Source: Nitrospirota bacterium
GTDB lineage: Bacteria; Nitrospirota; Nitrospiria; SBBL01; JAADHI01
Direction: 5' to 3'
Assembly: GCA_029261155.1 (NCBI GenBank)
Contig: JAJDBW010000059.1
Coordinates: forward strand, 1-51,534
Length of the DNA: 51,534 nucleotides
Program-made: the position numbers and the translations under genes
Notes under the pieces: model-generated
The model's input: the letters and a program-made list of their open reading frames with translations, nothing else
Told to the model about the DNA's origin: nothing
The model's database searches: none
Shown here: positions 15,897-23,971 of the stretch, one piece after another
How the letters are laid out: the number at the start of each line of letters is the position of its first letter
Position numbering within the stretch: position 1 is the first letter of the stretch

Positions 15897-17383
15897 TGAA
15901 GTTACCAAAAATGAATATACGAAAGAGACTCATCGTTTTTGGAATGATATGGCTCACAATTTGTTCTGTCGCATTAGCTAGTCTGTTAGTTTGGCATACT
16001 CAGACAGCGCTTTTAATTGGGGCCGCTGAAAAATCAGAAACCATAGCGCACAAATTAGTCAATGCCTCAAAGGCAAACATTTTTAGCGGAGATACCGAAG
16101 AGATTAAAAAGGAAATAGATAAAATAGTTTTGGGCGATATCATCGGTGCTTCCCTAAAGTTTGATGGTCTCCTATTTGGCAATAATATCAGTAAGGAGAA
16201 AGCTAAAGATCTGACTACTAGCATCGGTGCAAATTCTTCACTAATCTTAGTTAATGGAATGAGGGTAATTAAAACAGAGATCATGGTGTCTCAACCCGGA
16301 CAACAGACCATTTCCGTATCCATTTTTCTTAACGCAGAAAATATTTATGAACAGGCTAAAAGCATTTTGTGGTTAGGATACTTATTCCTAATACCGATGC
16401 TCATCAGTTTCCTGATTATCGCTTGGATATTATCCGGCAAAATTGTTTCACCGCTTCAACGTCTTTCGGCCCATATCATTGGCAAAAAACAATTAAAACA
16501 AGATCAAGCGCTATTAGGGCATGAGAAGAAGGATGAAATTGATCTGATCTTTGAATATTGTATTGAGCTTGAAGATAAATTAAATAAGAAAGCTGTAGCG
16601 TTTGAGACAGTAGATGAGAAACATAAAGCCCAACTCAGAGAAACAACTGAATCCTTTGAGGGGAAAAACATTCAATTAGCAAATACACTGGAATCACATA
16701 AAAAACTATTACTGTTGCTGTCGCATGAGGTCAGAACCCCGATGACGGCTCTATCTCTTCACATAACGAATCTTTTTGACAGCCTCGATCTAGACCTTAC
16801 GGATAAGCAGGCGAATCGAGTAGAAAGGATTAAGAGCCTAGCTCAACGTATTTTTAGGCTGATGGAGTCTGTTTTAAAGTTTTCTCTCCAAGAAGCTACA
16901 CATTCTGAAGTTCCACGGGTATCTGTCGACTTGTCAAATGTTTCAAAGCAAGTCATTTTTTCTCTCAATCATTTAATCCGTGGAATGGATGTTGAATGTC
17001 TAATTGATGCTTCGGTACACAATAAATACGTTTTTATAAATCCGGACCACCTTGAGCAAATTCTATTGAATCTCGTCCACAATTCGATAAAACAAAGCCC
17101 CCCTGGTTCTAAAATTATTCTTTCAGCTAATGAAACCGATGGATTCATTCAGTTTAGTGTAGAAGATTCGGGATTAGGAATCGATGCTTCCATTAAGGAT
17201 AAAATATTTAAGGGACCGCTTAAAACCACTTATCAGGAATCAAATGGTGTCGGGCTTTACATTTGTCGTTATTTGGTCGAATTACACAACGGTTCTATCT
17301 GGTTTGAAGATAATCCTAAGCAAGGCACGACATTTATTTTTTCTTTACCTAAATCGGATCCAGTAAACATTTTTTCAGGATAA
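15896..17383 (+). CDS. Membrane sensor histidine kinase
   Basis: There are two membrane segments (about 12-35 and 155-180), the second ending FLIIAWILSGKIVSPLQRLSAH, which leads into a HAMP-like linker and coiled coil. The dimerisation domain has the phosphorylated histidine in LLLLLSHEVRTPMTAL (H277). The ATPase domain has the N box (LEQILLNLVHNSIKQ), G1 (VEDSGLGID) and G2 (NGVGLYICRYLV). The periplasmic loop of about 120 residues has no known sensor fold that I recognise and may contact the substrate-binding protein encoded just upstream. ATG 15896 overlaps that gene's stop. The partner regulator follows after 13 bases. Confidence 0.92.
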   Translation: MKLPKMNIRKRLIVFGMIWLTICSVALASLLVWHTQTALLIGAAEKSETIAHKLVNASKANIFSGDTEEIKKEIDKIVLGDIIGASLKFDGLLFGNNISKEKAKDLTTSIGANSSLILVNGMRVIKTEIMVSQPGQQTISVSIFLNAENIYEQAKSILWLGYLFLIPMLISFLIIAWILSGKIVSPLQRLSAHIIGKKQLKQDQALLGHEKKDEIDLIFEYCIELEDKLNKKAVAFETVDEKHKAQLRETTESFEGKNIQLANTLESHKKLLLLLSHEVRTPMTALSLHITNLFDSLDLDLTDKQANRVERIKSLAQRIFRLMESVLKFSLQEATHSEVPRVSVDLSNVSKQVIFSLNHLIRGMDVECLIDASVHNKYVFINPDHLEQILLNLVHNSIKQSPPGSKIILSANETDGFIQFSVEDSGLGIDASIKDKIFKGPLKTTYQESNGVGLYICRYLVELHNGSIWFEDNPKQGTTFIFSLPKSDPVNIFSG

Positions 17384-17396
17384 AAGGAGTGGGACT

Positions 17397-18788
17397 ATGG
17401 CATCTAGAATCTTAATTATAGATGATGATGAAGATTTTCGTGTTGCTTTAAATGACCGATTAAGTCGGAAAGGATATGAGATTTATGAAGCAGGTTCCTC
17501 TGCTCAAGCCCTAGCGACAATCAAAAAGTGTGGGATCGATTTAATATTGTTAGATCTCCAATTAGGAGACGAAGATGGGTTAGACTTATTGGACCAATTA
17601 AAAAAAGTAGAAGATACTTTTGAAGTCATTATGATTACCGGATACGGATCTATTCAAGCGGCTGTAGAAGCAATGCGCCGGGGGGTTGGTGATTTTATTC
17701 AGAAGGATTATGGGCTATCCGACCTTGAAGCAAGAATAGAAAAAGTCCTCGAACTCTTCCAACTTAAATTACAACGCCAGCGGCAAAATGATAAAGATAG
17801 TAAAACTATTATTGGGAAGAATCCTATTTTTACAGAATGTCTGGGCAATGCGCGTCGCCTAGCAAAGACAGACACAACGGTATTAATTACCGGCGAAACT
17901 GGAACAGGGAAGGAAGTTTTTGCTAGACACATTCATTATAGTGGTCTTAGGGCTGAAAAGCCTTTTGTGGTTATTAATTGTGCGAATCTTTCAGAAAATT
18001 TATTAGAAGATGACCTTTTTGGTCACGAGCCTGGGGCCTACACTGACGCGGTTAAACAAAGGCGGGGTAAAGTAGCCCTTGCTGAAAAGGGAACACTTTT
18101 TCTTGATGAGATAGGTGAAGTTCCTCTTGGTCTCCAATCTAAGTTACTCCGCTTTATAGAAACAAAAACGTATAGCCGGGTAGGAAGCGATAGAGATTGT
18201 AAGGCAGATGTTCGAATTATTACAGCCACAAATCGTGACTTAAAATTAGCGATTGAGAAGAAAATATTCAGAGAAGATTTATATTACAGGTTGAATATTT
18301 TTCCAATATTGCTACCCTCAATTCGAACGAGACGAGATGATATTAAGCTCTATGTAAATCATTTTCTTCAAGACTTAACCCATTCATCTCCTTTGTCAGA
18401 TTTTTCTATTTCGGAAGAGGCGATGATGCTTTTAGAAGAATATCCATGGCCAGGAAATATTCGAGAAATCTATAATGTTATAGAACGCGCAAAGATCTTA
18501 TCAAAAAGTGGCGTGATAACAAGGGATCAACTCCCAATTGAGATCAGGAATCCACAAAATAATAATGGATCTCAATCATCAAAAAAACCAACCGATCTAA
18601 AATCTGCAATGGATAATATACAAAGAGAGACTATAGAAGAAGCACTTACAATAACAAAGGGAAACCAGACCGAAGCCGCAAATCTTTTACGGATTAGTCG
18701 AACTCAACTTTATAGAATATTAAAGGACTATGATGAGAAAGGAATATTAGTAGACAAACGAATAAGAACTTACCCGATCGCCTTTTAA
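17397..18788 (+). CDS. Sigma-54-dependent response regulator (NtrC family)
   Basis: The receiver has DDD at 9-11, the phosphoacceptor D53 (LILLDLQLGD) and a terminal Q-K-D region. The AAA+ domain has Walker A GETGTGKE (about 164-171), Walker B GTLFLDEIGEV and arginine-finger region FREDLYYRLNIF. A Fis-type helix-turn-helix closes it (GNQTEAANLLRISRTQLYRI). The sigma-54 contact loop reads GAYTDA (213-218) instead of GAFTGA. It presumably activates a sigma-54 promoter on a signal from the upstream kinase; I could not find a convincing -24/-12 site in the cluster. ATG follows an AAAGGAGTG box. Confidence 0.93.
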   Translation: MASRILIIDDDEDFRVALNDRLSRKGYEIYEAGSSAQALATIKKCGIDLILLDLQLGDEDGLDLLDQLKKVEDTFEVIMITGYGSIQAAVEAMRRGVGDFIQKDYGLSDLEARIEKVLELFQLKLQRQRQNDKDSKTIIGKNPIFTECLGNARRLAKTDTTVLITGETGTGKEVFARHIHYSGLRAEKPFVVINCANLSENLLEDDLFGHEPGAYTDAVKQRRGKVALAEKGTLFLDEIGEVPLGLQSKLLRFIETKTYSRVGSDRDCKADVRIITATNRDLKLAIEKKIFREDLYYRLNIFPILLPSIRTRRDDIKLYVNHFLQDLTHSSPLSDFSISEEAMMLLEEYPWPGNIREIYNVIERAKILSKSGVITRDQLPIEIRNPQNNNGSQSSKKPTDLKSAMDNIQRETIEEALTITKGNQTEAANLLRISRTQLYRILKDYDEKGILVDKRIRTYPIAF

Positions 18789-18882
18789 AGCCAAGCCTAT
18801 ATTAGAACCATCGTACGCGACTCGGGTTGACCCTCTGGCTTGTTCGCGCATTATCCGCCACAATCCGAAGGCCTCAGGACTA

Positions 18883-19275
18883 TTATAATGCGTGTAGATC
18901 TTCCTCTGATAAAATCTTTTTATCTTTTAAAATTGAGATCAATTTGGCATACGAATCATCGGAATTTTTCACCGCTTTAGTGACCAGGCACTGGTAGCGG
19001 TCGCTATATTCAAGCAAGACTTCGTGTTGCGCGAGTTGATGGATGATTTGCAACATAACAATCAAAATGGCTTCCGTAGCAGCTTTTAGATTATCTTGGT
19101 GAGAGGTGATGATATCTTGGACGGTTGGCCCTAGTTTTTCTTGCCACTCCGGATACTTCGCCTTCGTAAAATCATTTAATAGTGTGGCGTATCTGGCATC
19201 TATCTCCGCACCGACTTTCTCGCTAAGATGCAGTGCGTTCGCTTCATCTTGAATTTTGTCCCAATCGAATTCCAT
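18883..19275 (-). CDS. Hypothetical protein, 130 aa or longer
   Basis: From ATG 19275, with GGAG five bases upstream, the product begins MEFDWDKIQDEANALHLSEK and is acidic and helical; it has one hydrophobic helix (AATEAILIVMLQIIHQLAQH). The frame upstream to about 19455 also reads like protein (VEFYLPKIKLSKALDKINQN), so the true gene may be longer, using a rare start, or may have lost its 5' end where the HU gene begins on the other strand at 19463. I do not recognise the family. Confidence 0.5.
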   Translation of the reverse strand: MEFDWDKIQDEANALHLSEKVGAEIDARYATLLNDFTKAKYPEWQEKLGPTVQDIITSHQDNLKAATEAILIVMLQIIHQLAQHEVLLEYSDRYQCLVTKAVKNSDDSYAKLISILKDKKILSEEDLHAL

Positions 19276-19462
19276 GGCATCTCCAGGAAAAATAATGTGC
19301 AGTTTAGCAGAAATCTTAATTTGCGTTTTGACAGAGTTTTGGTCTGTAGGTCCATAAGAGGATAGATTATTTTGATTTATTTTGTCTAATGCTTTTGACA
19401 ATTTTATTTTTGGAAGATAGAATTCGACGCGATGTTCAACCAGGCCAAGAGGGAGTTCTTTT

Positions 19463-19750
19463 ATGAAAAAAAGCGAATTGATTGAAAAAGTTTCAAAATC
19501 GGCATCGATGGCGACAAATAAGGAAATCAGCAAAAAAGCAGTAGACACTGTCCTCTCAGACACTTTAAAGCTCATTGCAAAAACTGTTAAAAAAGATGGG
19601 CGATTTAGTTATCCCGGATTTGGGACATTTTCATTGACCAGTCGCAAGGCACGGAAAGGTAGAAATCCTCAAACCGGCGAATCCATTAAAATCAAGGCAT
19701 CTAAATCCATCAAATTTAAGCCGGCGCCGGGGATAAAAAACAGTCTGTAA
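19463..19750 (+). CDS. HU/IHF-family DNA-binding protein
   Basis: The 95-residue protein has the complete HU architecture: helical dimerisation part (MKKSELIEKVSKSASMATNK), FGTFSL strand signature, and the DNA-binding arm RKGRNPQTGESIKIKASK. The C-terminus KFKPAPGIKNSL is standard. It bends DNA and may serve transfer or recombination on this element. A related decayed copy lies at 1799-1945. It is divergent from the gene ending at 18883. AT-rich gene-free DNA follows to 19909. Confidence 0.92.
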   Translation: MKKSELIEKVSKSASMATNKEISKKAVDTVLSDTLKLIAKTVKKDGRFSYPGFGTFSLTSRKARKGRNPQTGESIKIKASKSIKFKPAPGIKNSL

Positions 19751-19878
19751 TTCTTGTTACGGCTATGGAGATACTTTGTTTTCTTAAAATAATCGGTGGC
19801 AAACCGAACGAAAATTTAAAGCTTTCCACGCTAAAAAATGCCAATTCGAGTTGCCTTTATATTAATTTTTGAAAAGCG

Positions 19879-19897
19879 CTACTGATTTAAACAGTAG
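19879..19897. terminator. Possible bidirectional terminator hairpin
   Basis: CTACTG (19879-19884) and CAGTAG (19892-19897) form a 6-bp stem between the convergent HU gene and the minus-strand nuclease gene. T-rich tracts lie nearby but not directly after the stem, so function is tentative. Confidence 0.3.
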
Positions 19898-19909
19898 AAT
19901 ACCACTCGA

Positions 19910-20734
19910 TCAGCCGCTTGATGTGGTGACGTTTTCGCAAGTAAGCCGATCCCCGAATTTATCCACTGGCCAACTATTGACCGGCGCTTTACCGGGATCT
20001 ATCGCGTGATCTAAAAACTCCATCTCGGGAAAGTAGTCCACGCGGATTTTCAAATCGGTGATGGCGATCAAAAAGTCATCGATGTTGCTGGACTTTGAAA
20101 TGTTGCTGTTAGGAAATAGCCAAGCGACATATGTTTTCTGGTCCTGACGGTAGATTATTTTCCACCAGAAATCCGGGGTCTTGATGCCGTGAGTTTGGGT
20201 GAAAAAATCGTTTTCCATGTTTGTTCCCCAGATGACGCCCCCCAATATTTTCAATTTCGATATTTCTCGATAACATTCCGTGATGAGTTCTGTTTGATGC
20301 CAAGCCCCGTGTTCCTGGTTAAAGTCTGAGTGCTGGGGAAGAGTGTTGGTCAGTAGAAAGGATTCTTTTAGGGTTACGAGGCTCTCATCCATGTGATTTG
20401 CCGCGACCAAATGACCTCTGTCCCAGGTACCGATGCCCGACTGAACAGTCTTAGTTCGGTAGGAACGCCGAGACCGAGGTTGACAGGAGGAGGGGACTTT
20501 TTGATCGGGTCTGAAATCGATGTTTTTACGGGAGGCATGTCCCCGGTCCCGGTCCAATTCGTAATAAAACGCAACGGCCCCATGGTGTATCTCACAGTCA
20601 AGCCAAAGAGTGAATCCTTTATAGGTCCGTTTTCGGATTTCGGAGGCGGCCGCATTGGAAAGAAGAACGAAAACGATGAGGAAAACGGCAGCAATGCGGT
20701 AGAAGGTAGGATACAGTCGGGATCTGGCGATCAT
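19910..20734 (-). CDS. Secreted DNA/RNA non-specific endonuclease (NUC family)
   Basis: A signal peptide (IAAVFLIVFVLLSNAAASE) leads a 274-residue protein with the beta-beta-alpha-metal signature TWDRGHLVAANHM (DRGH at 105-108; H108 general base) and the metal-ligand asparagine in SDFNQEHGAW (N139) after TNTLPQ. It cleaves DNA and RNA in the periplasm or outside the cell. On conjugative elements such nucleases occur often, perhaps attacking competing DNA. It starts eight bases after the small gene ending at 20743, so it may be co-transcribed with that gene and the SPFH/NfeD set upstream. Confidence 0.9.
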   Translation of the reverse strand: MIARSRLYPTFYRIAAVFLIVFVLLSNAAASEIRKRTYKGFTLWLDCEIHHGAVAFYYELDRDRGHASRKNIDFRPDQKVPSSCQPRSRRSYRTKTVQSGIGTWDRGHLVAANHMDESLVTLKESFLLTNTLPQHSDFNQEHGAWHQTELITECYREISKLKILGGVIWGTNMENDFFTQTHGIKTPDFWWKIIYRQDQKTYVAWLFPNSNISKSSNIDDFLIAITDLKIRVDYFPEMEFLDHAIDPGKAPVNSWPVDKFGDRLTCENVTTSSG

Positions 20735-20742
20735 GATCTACT

Positions 20743-20988
20743 CTATTGTTGTTTAATATTCCTTACGCATATTCCATTGATAATAATTGTCTCTGCAACG
20801 TATTCTGCGCCAGGTGTTAGAAGGATGCTCCTGCCCGCCAAGGAGTGGCTTTTGCAGCATCCATTGTCTTTCATTGATTGCGGATGATTACAGTCTAATA
20901 TGATCCCGTCTTTAACCCAAACTTGTAGATTATAATCAAATCCGTTCCAAATAAAACAGCTTCTTATTTCGTCGTTGCTTTCTCTCAT
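20743..20988 (-). CDS. Small conserved-looking protein, 81 aa
   Basis: From ATG 20988 (GAGG ten bases upstream) the product begins MRESNDEIRSCFIWNGFDYN and contains LQVWVKDGIILDCNHP and CCKSHSLAGRSI, with four cysteines and two histidines in the centre that could bind metal. The frame continues upstream to 21123 but overlaps the neighbouring gene and looks non-coding there. No family recognised. Confidence 0.5.
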   Translation of the reverse strand: MRESNDEIRSCFIWNGFDYNLQVWVKDGIILDCNHPQSMKDNGCCKSHSLAGRSILLTPGAEYVAETIIINGICVRNIKQQ

Positions 20989-21022
20989 CAACAGCCTCGA
21001 TCTTGTCACATGAGAATCAAGC

Positions 21023-21238
21023 CTATTGGCTTTGAGGTTCTTTCTGAAACGAGATTTGGACCGTCCCCTGAACTTGCTGACGGATGCATTCGGCCATATA
21101 GTCTGATATCGATCTTTCCCCATGTTCAGCTGCTAAGATAATTCTGGCTTGCTCAGTGGGACTAAACTGTTTAAGCGACACGGCATCTTTGGATTTCTCT
21201 TTTTTTGGTCTGGATTTGTCTTTGGTTTTTGGGTCCAT
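21023..21238 (-). CDS. Small ribbon-helix-helix-like or charged protein
   Basis: The 71-residue product is lysine-rich at the N-terminus, then has QFSPTEQARIILAAEHGERS and ISDYMAECIRQQV, a strand/helix/helix pattern suggesting a small DNA-binding or mobilisation accessory protein. It begins three bases after the SPFH gene ends and is probably in its operon. Family not assigned. Confidence 0.55.
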   Translation of the reverse strand: MDPKTKDKSRPKKEKSKDAVSLKQFSPTEQARIILAAEHGERSISDYMAECIRQQVQGTVQISFQKEPQSQ

Positions 21239-21241
21239 TAC

Positions 21242-22231
21242 TTAGGCCTCCTTAGGTTGTTTGACGAGGATCCGTTTTCGATCGGTTGAGTTATTGAACA
21301 TTTCTTTAATGCCGCCAATCGAGCCAAGCACGCCGGTTGCCTCGAATGGCAGGTAAATCACTTTGTTATCCTTTCCTGAAACCATTTCTTTAAACGCTTC
21401 GATATAGCGCATTGCCACGAGGTATTGTGTCGGGTCTCCGCCCTGATCTTTTATAGCCGCCGTGATTATTGTGATAGCGCCGGATTCCGCTTGAGAGGTC
21501 AATTCTAGAGATTTTGCTTCTCCTTCCGCCTTGAAGATGGCGGCCGCTCTTATCCCTTCTGCCTCCAAAATAGCTGCCGCCTTTTTTCCTTCTGCTGTAA
21601 GGATGGAGGCACGTTTTGTCCGTTCAGCGCGCATTTCGGCCTCCATCGCATTTTTGATATCTTCAGGAGGAGTCACATTTTGAAGCTCGACGCGGGTGAC
21701 TTTCACCCCCCAGGGATCAGTGGCGTGATCTAAGGTTGCCTGGAGACCCGTATTAATCTCATCTCTGGAGCTCAAGGTCTGGTCAAGGGTCATTTCTCCA
21801 ATGGTGCTGCGCAGGCTTGTTTGGGTTAATTTTTCGAGCGCGTCCGGTAAGTTTTTGATTTGGTAATAGGCGTCTTTGGGTGTGGTGACTCTAAAGTACA
21901 GTATGGCATTGATCTTCATGACCACGTTATCTTTCGTGATCACGCTTTGTTCCGGAAAATCGTAGACGGTTTCCCTTAGATCGATTCGAGTTATATTTTT
22001 TGTTTCTATGACTTTATTGCCCTCCAGGTCGGCCTTGATGTACTTCCATTCTATTTCTCTGGCTTCTTCTAAAATGGGCCAAATGAAGTTGATTCCTTGG
22101 TTCAGGGTTCGGTGATAAGCGCCCATTCTCTCGACAATCATCGCCTCTGCCTGCTGAACGATTGTGAAGCCGATAATGGCAAAGACGACCAAGAAAAGGA
22201 CCAAGATTCCATATATGATGAGAGAAGTCAT
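21242..22231 (-). CDS. SPFH/band-7 stomatin-like membrane protein (paraslipin, QmcA-like)
   Basis: One N-terminal membrane segment (IIYGILVLFLVVFAIIGFTI) is followed by the band-7 domain (VERMGAYHRTLNQGINFIWP; KDNVVMKINAILYFRV; LRSTIGEMTLDQTLSSRD). An alanine/glutamate-rich coiled coil follows (RAERTKRASILTAEGKKAAA). It oligomerises at the membrane, and family members act in membrane-domain organisation and protease control. Its ATG overlaps the stop of the NfeD gene upstream, the standard stomatin-NfeD operon. Confidence 0.93.
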   Translation of the reverse strand: MTSLIIYGILVLFLVVFAIIGFTIVQQAEAMIVERMGAYHRTLNQGINFIWPILEEAREIEWKYIKADLEGNKVIETKNITRIDLRETVYDFPEQSVITKDNVVMKINAILYFRVTTPKDAYYQIKNLPDALEKLTQTSLRSTIGEMTLDQTLSSRDEINTGLQATLDHATDPWGVKVTRVELQNVTPPEDIKNAMEAEMRAERTKRASILTAEGKKAAAILEAEGIRAAAIFKAEGEAKSLELTSQAESGAITIITAAIKDQGGDPTQYLVAMRYIEAFKEMVSGKDNKVIYLPFEATGVLGSIGGIKEMFNNSTDRKRILVKQPKEA

Positions 22232-22683
22232 TGTACGGTTTCCTTTCGTTTAACGGTCAGGGTTGTTCCCGATACCTCGACGATTTCAGTTATGTCGCCT
22301 TGCTCGATACTTGTGTTGTCTCTAGAAATTCCTATCCAAGAGCTTCCTTCGACAGACACCCGCCCTTCAGTGGTATGCGGCCTGATCGATTTGGTAACGA
22401 TAGCTGTTTTACCAATGAGTGCCGCAACATTGGTTTTAGTATCCGTCCCGGAAGAGTAGAGAAGTTTCATGGCGATGGGTCGAATGGTAAGAAAGAAAAG
22501 TCCGACGGCTGAGAAGAGAATAAGTCCTTGGACTCCATGACCCATTCCCATATAGGCAGCGAGCGCAGAGAATAGACAGGCGATACCAACGCCGGCAAGT
22601 ACGAATCCCGGAATCAGGGTTTCCAGGGTGATAAAAGCGATACCGGCGATAAACCAAAGTTGCCAGTCTTCAAATGCCCCCAT
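22228..22683 (-). CDS. NfeD-family membrane protein
   Basis: The 151-residue short-form NfeD has two or three membrane segments (LWFIAGIAFITLETLIPGFV; LILFSAVGLFFLTIRPIAMK) and a C-terminal OB-fold (IGKTAIVTKSIRPHTTEGRV; EQGDITEIVEVSGTTLTVKR). NfeD proteins partner with the SPFH protein of the same operon, to which it is coupled by a four-base overlap. Confidence 0.92.
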   Translation of the reverse strand: MGAFEDWQLWFIAGIAFITLETLIPGFVLAGVGIACLFSALAAYMGMGHGVQGLILFSAVGLFFLTIRPIAMKLLYSSGTDTKTNVAALIGKTAIVTKSIRPHTTEGRVSVEGSSWIGISRDNTSIEQGDITEIVEVSGTTLTVKRKETVQ

Positions 22684-22703
22684 TCTTTCTTCTCCTTCTT
22701 TCC

Positions 22704-23216
22704 TTACGGGATATTTACGCTAATTGTTTTGCTGTCACAGACTCTTGTTTGTTTTGCATCAAATATACAAGACTCCCCGACTGCAAAAAGGTCACCTGTA
22801 CTTGATATCGTTTTGGTGTCAATATTTGAGCCTGCAAGGGAGCAGATGAATTTTGGAAACCCGGTTGTTGCATCCTTCCTTTCACAGACGACTTCTATGG
22901 TTTCCACGCAAGGCTGCAGGGCTGTTCCGCAATTGAGACCGAATATTTTGGTTGTGTTCGAAAGGGCCGATGTATCTGTTGTGAGATGAAACTCAAAGGT
23001 ATAGATCTGACTGGGTGCATCGAAAGCGGTTGTGGCATTCACAGTAAGAGATTGGCCATCTGAAAGGGTTGCCGGCGTGATCGAGAATGCGGTAAGGGCG
23101 ACAAAATTGGTGGCATTACCTCCTGTGCCGGGTGAGCTGCCGCCCCCGCATCCAGCAAATACCGTTAAGAAGAACAATAGAATGGTTACTATTTTGTGTG
23201 TCCGTATTTTTCCCAT
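22704..23216 (-). CDS. Predicted lipoprotein of unknown function
   Basis: A signal peptide ends in a lipobox (FLTVFAGC), followed by a glycine/serine linker (GGGSSPGTGG) and a 130-residue beta-rich domain with several cysteines. It begins a dozen bases after the lytic transglycosylase gene and 20 bases before NfeD, so the set is probably one transcription unit. Surface or periplasmic function unknown. Confidence 0.75.
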   Translation of the reverse strand: MGKIRTHKIVTILLFFLTVFAGCGGGSSPGTGGNATNFVALTAFSITPATLSDGQSLTVNATTAFDAPSQIYTFEFHLTTDTSALSNTTKIFGLNCGTALQPCVETIEVVCERKDATTGFPKFICSLAGSNIDTKTISSTGDLFAVGESCIFDAKQTRVCDSKTISVNIP

Positions 23217-23229
23217 GGTTAAATCCTTT

Positions 23230-23724
23230 CTACCGTGGCGGGAGCTGGTTTAAGATATCGATTACTTTTTCTCCGTATGCCCTTTGTTTCGCGTCGCTGG
23301 AGGCGTTGTAGCAGCCGATTCCGTTCAGTGTATTTCCAAGCCTTCGAATACATTGAGACAAGATCCACGCCCCTACCTTTACGTTTTGACAAGGGTCGCT
23401 TAAAGAATTCCATATTGGGTCTCCTAGTTTATTTTTCCAGGACGAATTGATCTGCATGACGCCATAGTCATAGCTTTTATTGTTGTTTTGGTTGTAGGCT
23501 TCGGGATCAAAATTTGATTCGATCTTGGCGATGGCCCAGAGTAAGCGCGGAGGAACGCTGTATATTTCACCGGCCTCCTCAAAACAAAAAGCGTGACTGG
23601 GTGTCGGAGTTAGGTAAGGCAATGAGAGGGATACGAGCAAAATAAGTAAAGAACAGTGCAATTTTCTTTGGGGATTGACATTAAAAAATCCCCGCAGTAA
23701 TCTTAAGTTCAGGGTATGTTTCAT
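23230..23724 (-). CDS. Lytic transglycosylase (SLT family, conjugation-type)
   Basis: After a hydrophobic signal (CSLLILLVSLSLPYLTPTPS) comes an SLT domain: YSVPPRLLWAIAKIESNFDP with the catalytic glutamate, then YDYGVMQINSSWKN and VGAWILSQCIRRLG. It cuts peptidoglycan so the transfer apparatus can cross the wall, like F ORF169/VirB1. The ATG at 23724 lacks a ribosome-binding site. Translation may start there or slightly downstream. It lies past traG, with one small plus-strand gene between. Confidence 0.85.
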   Translation of the reverse strand: MKHTLNLRLLRGFFNVNPQRKLHCSLLILLVSLSLPYLTPTPSHAFCFEEAGEIYSVPPRLLWAIAKIESNFDPEAYNQNNNKSYDYGVMQINSSWKNKLGDPIWNSLSDPCQNVKVGAWILSQCIRRLGNTLNGIGCYNASSDAKQRAYGEKVIDILNQLPPR

Positions 23725-23737
23725 AGGAGGACTAGCC

Positions 23738-23947
23738 ATGTCAGGATTGGTTGTAACGCTTCTGGTAGCCCTATTTGTCGTTGTCATTGCTAAAAAGCTC
23801 TTCCCTGGATTATTTCCAGCCCTTGGCTTTCTTGTGAATGCTAAAGCCTGGGACAGTGATGAACAATTTTATGACCCCTCAGATACTGCCGACCCTATAA
23901 ATCATGGCCTCTTTCCTGGTGACGTAGGTTATGACGATAATAGATAG
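23738..23947 (+). CDS. Small membrane protein, 69 aa, opposite to the transfer operon
   Basis: ATG 23738 follows a perfect AGGAGG by seven bases. The product starts MSGLVVTLLVALFVVVIAKK, a single membrane helix, and then has an acidic tail (SDEQFYDPSDTADPINHG). It is on the strand opposite to traG and the transglycosylase and is short, yet the ribosome-binding site and the topology argue that it is real. No family recognised; possibly a transfer-region accessory or exclusion-type peptide (speculation). Confidence 0.6.
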   Translation: MSGLVVTLLVALFVVVIAKKLFPGLFPALGFLVNAKAWDSDEQFYDPSDTADPINHGLFPGDVGYDDNR

Positions 23948-23971
23948 CCAAGGATTTTTGGGATTAAGAAT

